A stretch of 14,825 bases of DNA from CAYWMP01 sp964459445. Lineage in GTDB: Bacteria > Desulfobacterota > DSM-4660 > Desulfatiglandales > HGW-15. A program made the translations under genes and the position numbers. A model generated the notes under the pieces. That model had not been told where the DNA came from and did not search any database. It saw only the letters and a list, made by a program, of their open reading frames with translations. Shown here one piece after another: positions 1 through 5,938 of the stretch; the first letter of the stretch is position 1; the number at the start of each line of letters is the position of its first letter. The stretch is taken from contig CAYWMP010000152.1 in assembly GCA_964459445.1 (NCBI GenBank), positions 1 through 14,825 of the forward strand, read 5' to 3'.

Positions 1-257
1 TTACCCTCCTTCGCGAAAGCCCTCGATTCCCATCGGGGGATGACCAGCGAAGAGGGTACCCTTCGAAGCTCCATCAGGAGAGTAGTAGGGTACGCTTCGG
101 AGGATTCCGCTCCGATGCATGTGAAGAAACTACAAGCTCCTGCTTGTGGAGCTTCACCTTATGATTGGCGGCATAATGACCCGTCGATGCAATTGTAGAA
201 AAAAAAGGATGGATTCGGAGAGAATGTTGCCCACGATAAAACCCGAGGTCGCTTTAA
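1..257. other. Non-coding, repeat-like left edge
   Basis: No supportable gene is seen. The stretch holds short repeated and palindromic pieces: AGGGTACCCT at 53-62, a related AGGGTACGCTTCGGAGG at about 88-104, and a hairpin with arms AAGCTCC (134-140) and GGAGCTT (148-154). It runs directly into the repeat element at 258-387, so it is probably part of a larger intergenic repeat cluster. A 69-codon open frame starting at 146 spans hairpin and repeat sequence and has no recognisable protein features or ribosome binding site. Confidence 0.5.
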
Positions 258-387
258 GTTACCCGTCTTTGCCTTCGGCTACGACGCGGTTATCCGCCTC
301 AATACTGGCGCAATTTCGCAACGTAGCGTGGAGTTTTTTGAGTATCCATCCATGAGCAAGCCTGTGGTCTTCTGCGGAGGCGGATAA
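258..387 (+). repeat. Dispersed ~130 bp repeat, left copy
   Basis: This copy matches 14501-14630 in the same orientation. Shared blocks include TACCCGTCTTTGC, CGACGCGGTTATCCGC, GAGCAAGCC and GTGGTCTTCTGC, separated by diverged stretches. An internal perfect 11 bp inverted repeat joins TTATCCGCCTC (290-300) to GAGGCGGATAA (377-387). The element looks like a non-coding, REP/MITE-like intergenic repeat. No transposase gene accompanies it. Confidence 0.75.
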
Positions 388-415
388 AAAAAAGGCAGGA
401 CCGAAGTCCTGCCTT
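386..415 (-). terminator. Strong Rho-independent terminator (leftward)
   Basis: Read on the minus strand, a perfect 10 bp stem (AAGGCAGGAC / GTCCTGCCTT, 406-415 and 392-401) encloses a TTCG tetraloop closed by C-G. It runs into an uninterrupted T run (minus strand of 386-393). This is a textbook intrinsic terminator. It lies about 480 bases beyond the stop of the nearest leftward gene (895), so it ends either a long 3' untranslated region of that operon or an unrecognised small transcript from 416-894. Confidence 0.9.
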
Positions 416-894
416 GATGGTTGTTAAAAAATTTTGAACCAGGGGTTAGGCTGATAGTTAGAAAATCAATGAAGGATCACAAATTAAATTAGGCTGATAG
501 TTTACAAGGGATTAAGGATTACGAAAACAACCTGCCAATCAGAAGTTACCGCGTATTTGTCATTTTTGTGTTCGCGCTGTGGTTGTTTTGATCAATTAAT
601 ATGCAATATATATGCCATATCAAGGCAGAATCCGAAAATTTAAGAATATTGCAATGGATTCAATAATTTAACCCATTAAATTGGAGGAGGGCTTTTTGAT
701 ACGTTGTGGCGAGATTGAATCTTTCTTGGCAAATTGTCGAATATTTGACAGTGGGGTGGAAAAATCCGGCTGGCCGCCCGCCCTTTAAGGGACCCTGGCA
801 TCCATAGCTCTGCAACAGGTCTGTCAAAGGTCTTCAAAGAATCGGTGATTGACTCTAGGGAGTAAGGGATGGATGGGTTGGGCTAACATCTTGC
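416..894. other. Intergenic, no gene recognised
   Basis: No convincing gene is seen in about 480 bases. A 14 bp direct repeat TTAGGCTGATAGTT occurs at 446-459 and 489-502. On the plus strand GGAGGAGGG (683-691) precedes a TTG-initiated 30-codon frame (696-788), which has no recognisable features and is not called. The stretch is AT-rich to about 680. It is bounded on the left by a leftward terminator, so an unannotated leftward RNA is possible. Confidence 0.4.
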
Positions 895-1839
895 TTAATT
901 TCCGTTTTCAGATAAAATCCTGAGGATCGCCACAAGCTTTTTGTCTCTCCAGGCCTTTATATCTTCAATATCCCTTTGACGAATGTCCTCCATCCCATGA
1001 ACACCGGCCAATACCTTTTCAACTGCTGATTCTGGTATGGAAGTCCATGTAGTCATATCCTCCCATCGGTAGCTATAGGAATGTGAGTAGTTTTTGATGA
1101 AGTTCTCGATGCCGTCGCCTGCGAGGTGTATTCTCAAAAAGGGACCCAGGATGGGATCCCGGAGCCCTGTGCCCTTACAAAAGGCCTTGTCAATATCCTC
1201 GGGAATAGCCACGCCTTTATCCACTAGATCAATGGCCTCCCGCAGTAGGGCTGCCTGAAATCTGTTCACGATGTAGCCTGGCACTTCTTTTTTCAATAGA
1301 ATAGGTATCTTTCCCAGTTTCTGCATAAGGTCAAAAACCACCTGACAGAACTCAGGAGAAGTCTGTCTACCCCCTACGATTTCCACAAGGGGAATAAGGT
1401 GAGCCGGCAGTATCGGATGGGCAAGCACACAACGTTCAGGCCTTGTCACCGCTTTTTGGATTTCCGTCATGAGCAGGCCCGAAGAGCTGTTTGCCAATAT
1501 TACGTGGTCAGATGCCGCGGTATCCATTTCTTTGAAGACTGACCTTTTGACGACATAATCGTCAGGTACGGATTCCTGGACATAGTCGGCTGATACCACA
1601 GCTTCAGCCACCGAGGTGGTCGTGCTTAATCCCTTGAGAGCGGAATTCACATTGCCGAACTTCAGGAGTTGATTGGCCTCCAGAAACCTCAGGTTTGACT
1701 CTATTGTATTAAGGGCATCCTCAATGATCTCGACCTTGAGGTCTTGCAAGGTGACTTTATAGTCATTTGAAGAGAACACCGTTGCCCATCCCCGGCCTAT
1801 AAGCCCGGCGCCGATACATGCAACTCTCTTGATTTCCAT
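895..1839 (-). CDS. 3-hydroxyacyl-CoA dehydrogenase family / carnitine dehydrogenase-like
   Basis: This is a predicted soluble NAD-dependent dehydrogenase of 314 residues that oxidises a 3-hydroxy acid or 3-hydroxyacyl-CoA. Numbered from the upstream GTG at 1845, the N-terminal Rossmann loop is GAGLIG (12-17). An ANSSSGL segment (118-124), the catalytic HP of AHPILPAHLIPLVE (His143, with Glu155) and GYIVNRF with Asn194 follow. These features match the lambda-crystallin/L-carnitine dehydrogenase branch. I prefer the ATG at 1839 because AGGGAG lies five bases upstream of it and overlaps the in-frame GTG. It lies 47 bases downstream of the beta-keto acid cleavage enzyme gene. In known carnitine catabolism a dehydrogenase of this type makes 3-dehydrocarnitine, the substrate of such a cleavage enzyme. 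The family is clear; the substrate is inferred. Confidence 0.88.
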   Translation of the reverse strand: MEIKRVACIGAGLIGRGWATVFSSNDYKVTLQDLKVEIIEDALNTIESNLRFLEANQLLKFGNVNSALKGLSTTTSVAEAVVSADYVQESVPDDYVVKRSVFKEMDTAASDHVILANSSSGLLMTEIQKAVTRPERCVLAHPILPAHLIPLVEIVGGRQTSPEFCQVVFDLMQKLGKIPILLKKEVPGYIVNRFQAALLREAIDLVDKGVAIPEDIDKAFCKGTGLRDPILGPFLRIHLAGDGIENFIKNYSHSYSYRWEDMTTWTSIPESAVEKVLAGVHGMEDIRQRDIEDIKAWRDKKLVAILRILSENGN

Positions 1840-1886
1840 TTTCACTCCCTATCTAGGGTCTCTGATTTTAAATCATCGGAATTATT

Positions 1887-2708
1887 CTACTTCAAATCCA
1901 ATAGCACTCTGGCCTCCAGTGGAGTCGCTATCTCACGACCATATTCCCTTGCGATCCGAACGATCCTTTCGACAAATTGAGCATTGCTTTTCGCCAATAC
2001 CCCTTTTTGCAAATAGATGTTGTCTTCCATGCCCACTCGTATGTGCCCACCCATGATAAGCGCCATCATAGACATCGGAAGATGTCCTTTCCCAATGCCG
2101 ATAACCGACCACGTCGCCTTGTCAGGGATCAAATCGTGCATATGAAGGAGGGCCTTTGGCGTTGCAGGCGCGCCCCAGGGCGTTCCCAGAACGAACTGAA
2201 AATGCAAAGGGTCCTCCAGAAATCCCTCATCTCTCAAGCGAAGACAGCCTGCAATCATGCCCAGATCAAAAATCTCCAACTCCGGTTTTACACCCATTTC
2301 TTTCATCCTGTTTGCGGCAGCCTCCAAAAACTCAGGCGAGTTTATGAAAACCGAACCCCCCAGGTTTATTGATCCGGCGTCAAAAGAAGCCAAATCCGGC
2401 TTCAACGCAAGCGGAGCCAGCCTCTCTTCTAAGGGGAGATTTCGACCCGGGATGCCACTCGTGGTCAAACACAGGATAAGGTCTGTCCTTTCCCTTAAAG
2501 TTTCCACAACCTCTGTGAATAATTCGGCATCCTGGCTGCCCATACCCGTTTTTGGATCGCGTACGTGGATGTGAGCGACTGAGGCGCCGGCTTGCCAGCA
2601 TTCATAAGCCGATTGTGCAATCTCTTCCGGTGTGATGGGAATATAGGGCGCGGTTTCGCGTGTGACCCTACTGCCAGTGATGGCCGCCGTAATAATCAGT
2701 TTTTCCAT
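1887..2708 (-). CDS. Beta-keto acid cleavage enzyme (BKACE, DUF849)
   Basis: This 273-residue cytosolic TIM-barrel enzyme should condense a beta-keto acid with acetyl-CoA, giving acetoacetate and a CoA ester. The family prototype is the 3-keto-5-aminohexanoate cleavage enzyme Kce of lysine fermentation. Visible features are the AAITG start (8-12), the zinc-binding HIHVRDP (His46, His48), LTTSG (81-85), the ELEIFD strand (143-148), and VGMEDN with Glu228 as third zinc ligand and Asp229 as probable base. GGH-R places Arg224 nearby. Length is typical. The ATG at 2708 follows GGAAGG at five bases. The neighbouring dehydrogenase would supply its beta-keto acid. Dehydrocarnitine is one possible substrate; others in this functionally diverse family cannot be excluded. 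Confidence 0.92.
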   Translation of the reverse strand: MEKLIITAAITGSRVTRETAPYIPITPEEIAQSAYECWQAGASVAHIHVRDPKTGMGSQDAELFTEVVETLRERTDLILCLTTSGIPGRNLPLEERLAPLALKPDLASFDAGSINLGGSVFINSPEFLEAAANRMKEMGVKPELEIFDLGMIAGCLRLRDEGFLEDPLHFQFVLGTPWGAPATPKALLHMHDLIPDKATWSVIGIGKGHLPMSMMALIMGGHIRVGMEDNIYLQKGVLAKSNAQFVERIVRIAREYGREIATPLEARVLLDLK

Positions 2709-2857
2709 GTCTACCTTCCGAATTTTGAGTGTTCAATTAAGGAACTGGTTAAAGTCTTATCATTTTTCACTTATCTCTATTTGGCATTTGCAAAATCTTG
2801 CCACTTTTCGGATACATCATAGTTTGCTGAATTAACACTTCATGATGCAACATTCAA

Positions 2858-3775
2858 CTATGGATAAACACCAAATAGCGTGCCCTGGAAAATTGGTGTA
2901 ATGGCGATCGCCTGTTGTAATGTAAAATAAACCCCTGTAATCCCGTCATTTTTTGAACGATAGGCTTTCAGATATTCTTCTGACCAGAAGAAAACGGATC
3001 GCCTTCAGAATATATCGATAATGCTCTCCTCTTCGATTTCCGACAAATTCACACTCGGCACGAAAATGTAGGGATTGGCCCCTTCCTCCAGATGTTTGAT
3101 CTTCAAATCACTGTCCATTTCAATCTTAATGGAATTGCCGGAGTGTTCGCATTGGGTTTCAATAACAAAAGATAAATGCTGATTTCTCAATTGCCCTTGC
3201 ACGAAGGGCGTCGCAATCGCGTCGATGGCTCAGGCCGCGTGGATGCGTTCGCCTGTACTAAAGGTAATGTGATGGGGGGTTTTGTCGGTTGTCACGGGAT
3301 AGGCCCAGTTGATGTGGGACGAATTATATCGAAACAAAAAGGTTTTTTCCCTTTCCAGTTCATCGACCACCGTATCCACCGTTTCAATTGGCAGATCCAA
3401 CTCCCGGGCAATATATTTTAATGATATGGGTTCCCCCAATTTCGGAAGCTCTCTTACGGCAAAATGGTGGATTTTTTGCTTAATGTCAGAAAACTGTTGA
3501 ACCTTCCTCCTCGCCCCTTTTACACCTGCCGACATCATTTTCTTGATAAGAAAGGACGGAATCGGAAGGGTGATTTTCCAAAACCCAATCCGTACATGAC
3601 CCTGTAAACTCGTATCCATCTCTTCCGATCCGGCAAAGGCGATTCGGGTTAAGGGTGGGAAAAATGCGGAACCGAATAGAATTCCTGATGAAAAGGCGGG
3701 TATCCTCAAAAAATCGCGTCGATTCAAATTGCAAAATAATCGTTCCGAATACTTATTAATTATTTTTGATTTCAT
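2858..3775 (-). CDS. Tat-exported MerB-like selenoprotein with two Sec residues
   Basis: The frame contains two TGA codons (3230-3232 and 3005-3007) and ends at TAG 2858-2860. Read through, it gives 305 residues with Sec182 and Sec257. The start at 3775 has AAGGAG seven bases upstream. Residues 1-48 are a Tat signal: NRRDFLR at 18-24, a hydrophobic stretch, and AFA before Gly49. Residues 112-150 resemble the MerB winged helix. DKTPHHITF leads to UAID (182-185), matching MerB Cys96 and Asp99. Cys209 may match structural Cys117. F-U-R-R-S-V-F-F (256-263) matches the Cys159 segment FCNQVHFF, including the spacing to Phe-Phe. Both catalytic cysteines are therefore TGA, and each TGA is followed by a SECIS-like hairpin. 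MerB cleaves carbon-mercury bonds; the substrate here is unproven and a related organometal or thiol chemistry is possible. It follows marR by 46 bases. Two nonsense mutations are the alternative, but conserved sequence continues after both. Confidence 0.86.
2975..2992 (-). promoter_or_regulatory. Candidate bacterial SECIS for Sec257
   Basis: On the mRNA, UUCUUCU (2992-2986) pairs perfectly with AGAAGAA (2981-2975) around the loop GGUC. The loop Gs lie 20 and 21 bases after the TGA at 3007-3005. The position inside the coding region, the spacing and the GGUC loop match the E. coli fdhF SECIS as I know it. The stem is rich in A and U, so it is weaker than fdhF. It is not followed by a T run, which argues against a terminator. 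Confidence 0.75.
3193..3209 (-). promoter_or_regulatory. Candidate bacterial SECIS for Sec182
   Basis: On the mRNA a perfect 6 bp stem GCCCUU/AAGGGC (3209-3204 with 3198-3193) encloses the loop CGUGC. The first loop G is 28 bases after the TGA at 3232-3230, inside the usual bacterial range. A short outer pairing AUU/AAU may extend it across a five-base bulge. The loop lacks the GG of the second hairpin, so the call is less certain. Confidence 0.6.
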
Positions 3776-3789
3776 TCATTAGCTCCTTT

Positions 3790-3804
3790 GTTTAGATACT
3801 AAAC
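3790..3804. promoter_or_regulatory. Palindromic operator-like site before the selenoprotein gene
   Basis: GTTTAGATACTAAAC is a 6-3-6 inverted repeat lying between marR and the MerB-like gene, just upstream of its Shine-Dalgarno. The core TTTAG-N3-CTAAA recurs in the marR promoter at 4278-4290. Two copies bracketing marR suggest a binding site of the MarR protein itself. I did not see a convincing separate promoter here. Confidence 0.6.
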
Positions 3805-3821
3805 TCAAAACCCAAAAAAAA

Positions 3822-4268
3822 TTAGCTCAGTCTATCCACGAATTTTTCAACATGGGTCAAAAATCTTCTTATCACCTCTTTTTCTCTTCCGGGAAGGGTC
3901 GCAATATACTTCTCATATTCACTATTCAGGGAAGCTCGCATTTCATGGTGGTTTTCAATGGCCGATTTTCCCAATTCGGTAAAGTGTGCGCTCAATTCGT
4001 TTTTGTTGTGGGGATCTTTTGTCTTGTAGAGAATTCCTTTTTTTTCCAGCCTTGAAAGTGTCTGGGATACCGCGCCCTTGGTCACGCCAAGCTCTTTGGC
4101 CATGGCCGTGGCATTGATCCTCTTATCCCCTGCTACCACACCCATCAAATGGATCTCCGAAGGATACAGCTTGATCCCCTTGAACTCTAAAATACTCTTC
4201 TTTTCCAAAAAGATGAGTTTGTTGATGACGCGCATGATATGTGCGGAAAGGGGGTTGTCCTTAGGCAT
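3822..4268 (-). CDS. MarR-family transcriptional regulator
   Basis: This 148-residue DNA-binding protein has the MarR winged-helix layout. Residues about 52-75 (INATAMAKELGVTKGAVSQTL) form the helix-turn-helix, followed by SRLEKKGILYKTKDPHNKN (76-94) as the wing. N- and C-terminal helices would make the dimer interface. It probably represses its own promoter and the downstream MerB-like selenoprotein gene, because TTTAG-N3-CTAAA palindromes lie in its promoter and again between the two genes. No cysteine is present, so thiol or metal sensing through cysteines is unlikely. The ATG at 4268 has no Shine-Dalgarno and lies close to the predicted transcription start, suggesting a leaderless or nearly leaderless message. 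The ligand is unknown. Confidence 0.88.
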   Translation of the reverse strand: MPKDNPLSAHIMRVINKLIFLEKKSILEFKGIKLYPSEIHLMGVVAGDKRINATAMAKELGVTKGAVSQTLSRLEKKGILYKTKDPHNKNELSAHFTELGKSAIENHHEMRASLNSEYEKYIATLPGREKEVIRRFLTHVEKFVDRLS

Positions 4269-4275
4269 GTTTCAG

Positions 4276-4304
4276 AATTTAGTATCTAAACACTAAATTG
4301 TCAA
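4276..4304 (-). promoter_or_regulatory. marR promoter with embedded operator
   Basis: On the minus strand a perfect -35 TTGACA (4304-4299) is followed after 17 bases by TAAATT (4281-4276), which matches the -10 consensus at four of six positions. The spacer and -10 contain overlapping inverted repeats within TTTAGTATCTAAACACTAAA (4278-4297). A repressor bound there would block RNA polymerase. Transcription would start at about 4269, immediately before the marR ATG. Confidence 0.7.
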
Positions 4305-4421
4305 GAAGAAATGCAATCCCAAAATAAACACCATAACAGCGGATCAAGAGGTTAAAAAAACTGGAATAGATGCGTAGAGTTTACCTGTTTGGCTATTTGC
4401 GAATTTATGCGGGATATATAG

Positions 4422-5540
4422 TTAGGTTTGGGTGGACTCAATAACTTCATAGATGGGAACGGGCGTTGAAAACCCTCGAATATCGATGTCTCCTAGGGGC
4501 TCTATTTTAAATGCCTCTTCGATCATAAGCCTGGTTCGGTGGGAAATCAGAATCTGTTCTCCCTTTGCCTTCTGGCAGAGCCTTGCAGCCAGGTTTGTCA
4601 CGTTTCCTATGGCTGCATAGTCCAGCCTCCCCTCAAAACCGATCGTTCCAAGGGTTGCATAGCCCGTCGAAATGCCGATCCCCAGGCTCAGATCAAATCC
4701 CATGCGCTTCCACTTCTTGCTCAGCACGCCGACTTCCTTCCGAAGCTCTAAAGCCATTCGAATGGCGCAGGCGGAATGGTCTTCCATGGGCATGGGGTCC
4801 CCGAAGAAGACCATGATGCCGTCTCCGGCAAATCTCTCAATTGTCCCTTCATGTCGAAATATGATGGATCCCGCTGTTCCATGAAACTCACCGAGGACCG
4901 CCATCACTTCCTCGGGTTCTGAACGCTTTGAAAAGAAGGTAAACCCCCTCAGGTCCAGAAAGACCACCGTAATTTCACGACGATGGCTTTGCATAATGGC
5001 CTCTGCCTCGTCCGATGTCAGGGACTCCAGAAGCTGTGGTGAGAAATATCTTTTAAGCCGCCCGATACGCTGAAGTTCGACGACCTGCTCTCTCACCCGC
5101 TGTTCCAGGGTTTGGTTGAGCTCGGCAATGTCCAGATAGGCCTGGCGAATTCTAAGCATGGAACGGACGCGTGCCATCAATTCCATCTGATGATAGGGTT
5201 TGGTGAGGTAATCGTCTGCCCCTATCTCTAATCCACGGGCGATATCCTCCGCGTCTGCCTTTGCCGTCACCATGATCACGGGGATCATGCGGGTTGTTGG
5301 ATTGACCTTTAAGCGTTTGCAGACTTCAAAGCCATCCATTTTAGGCATCATCACATCAAGCAGGATCAGATCAGGCATCTCTTCTTCCGTTTTTTTTAAG
5401 GCCTCGAAACCGTCATAGGCGGCAATGGTGTTGTAATTCCTGGATTGAAGCCTGGCCTCTAAAATGGCGACATTCTCCTCATTATCGTCGACCACTAAAA
5501 TTTTGTAGACCTGCTCTCTATCTTTCTGGTCTTGTTTCAA
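4422..5540 (-). CDS. Response regulator with class III nucleotide cyclase output
   Basis: This 372-residue protein has a receiver domain (13-130) with acidic pair Asp18/Asp19, phospho-acceptor Asp62, Thr92 and Lys114. A coiled coil follows (about 135-165), then a class III adenylate/guanylate cyclase domain (187-368). Cyclase metal ligands are Asp196 (FLDLRGF) and Asp240 (RFAGDGI). Asp307 (LDYAAIG) and Asn316/Arg320 (NLAAR) are in place. The position usually occupied by the purine-selecting Lys near the second metal motif appears to be Arg, so ATP versus GTP use is uncertain. It probably makes a cyclic nucleotide when phosphorylated by the kinase encoded upstream. Start is TTG at 5540, with GGAGG six bases upstream. 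It overlaps the 3' end of the receiver gene by 23 bases, which suggests translational coupling. Confidence 0.92.
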   Translation of the reverse strand: MKQDQKDREQVYKILVVDDNEENVAILEARLQSRNYNTIAAYDGFEALKKTEEEMPDLILLDVMMPKMDGFEVCKRLKVNPTTRMIPVIMVTAKADAEDIARGLEIGADDYLTKPYHQMELMARVRSMLRIRQAYLDIAELNQTLEQRVREQVVELQRIGRLKRYFSPQLLESLTSDEAEAIMQSHRREITVVFLDLRGFTFFSKRSEPEEVMAVLGEFHGTAGSIIFRHEGTIERFAGDGIMVFFGDPMPMEDHSACAIRMALELRKEVGVLSKKWKRMGFDLSLGIGISTGYATLGTIGFEGRLDYAAIGNVTNLAARLCQKAKGEQILISHRTRLMIEEAFKIEPLGDIDIRGFSTPVPIYEVIESTQT

Positions 5541-5901
5541 CCAATGCCTCCACCTTTTCTAATAATTTGCCGGGACTATAGGGCTTTGCCAAATAATCGT
5601 TTGCACCCGCATCAAAGGCCTTCTGATCGTCTCCTGAAAGGGCATAGGAAGTAATCACGATAATGGGGATCTCTTTCAGATCCGGGTCGGACTTAATCAT
5701 ACGGGTGGCCTGATATCCGTCCATCCGGGGTAGCTGTATGTCCATGAGAATGATGTGTGGTTTGGACTCTTTGGCTTTCTTGATCCCCTCTTCTCCGTCG
5801 ATGGCCTCAATGACGGAATAGCCCTTGAATTGAAAGAGGTCTCGGACAATCTGACGGTTGTCCTCATTGTCTTCGACATGTAAGATGGTTATCCCCTTCA
5901 T
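5518..5901 (-). CDS. Single-domain response regulator (DivK/CheY-like)
   Basis: This 127-residue protein is a receiver domain with no output domain. Visible residues are the acidic pair Glu10/Asp11, phospho-acceptor Asp54 in LMDIQLPRMDG, Thr84 and Lys106 in LAKPY. It lies 37 bases after the histidine kinase gene and overlaps the start of the receiver-cyclase gene. The three genes probably form one operon. Such stand-alone receivers usually act as phosphate shuttles or compete for a kinase. Here it may balance phosphate flow between the kinase and the cyclase. An A/G-rich stretch, GGAAGGAAG, lies just upstream of the ATG. Confidence 0.93.
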   Translation of the reverse strand: MKGITILHVEDNEDNRQIVRDLFQFKGYSVIEAIDGEEGIKKAKESKPHIILMDIQLPRMDGYQATRMIKSDPDLKEIPIIVITSYALSGDDQKAFDAGANDYLAKPYSPGKLLEKVEALVETRPER

Positions 5902-5938
5902 GCTTTCATCTTCCTTCCTGGGCTCTCTTCTTTATTGG

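Noticed and set aside
146..355. 69-codon plus-strand ORF at the left edge
   Set aside because: It spans hairpin and dispersed-repeat sequence, has no ribosome binding site, and its product has no recognisable features.
696..788. 30-codon TTG-started ORF behind GGAGGAGGG
   Set aside because: It is very short, has a non-ATG start, and shows no homology signal that I recognise.
2789..2803. Sigma54-like promoter (minus strand TGGCA-N5-TTGCA) upstream of BKACE
   Set aside because: The GG to GC spacing is one base short of the required spacing. The site is also part of a TGGCA/TGCCA inverted repeat at 2782-2803.
2975..2992. Hairpin read as the terminator of the MerB-like gene
   Set aside because: No T run follows, and it lies inside the extended reading frame at SECIS distance from a TGA, so the SECIS reading fits better.
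3005..3202. 65-residue leftward ORF as a separate gene
   Set aside because: It is the middle part of the MerB-like frame between the two TGA codons; its ATG-like start is out of context and its sequence continues the upstream protein.
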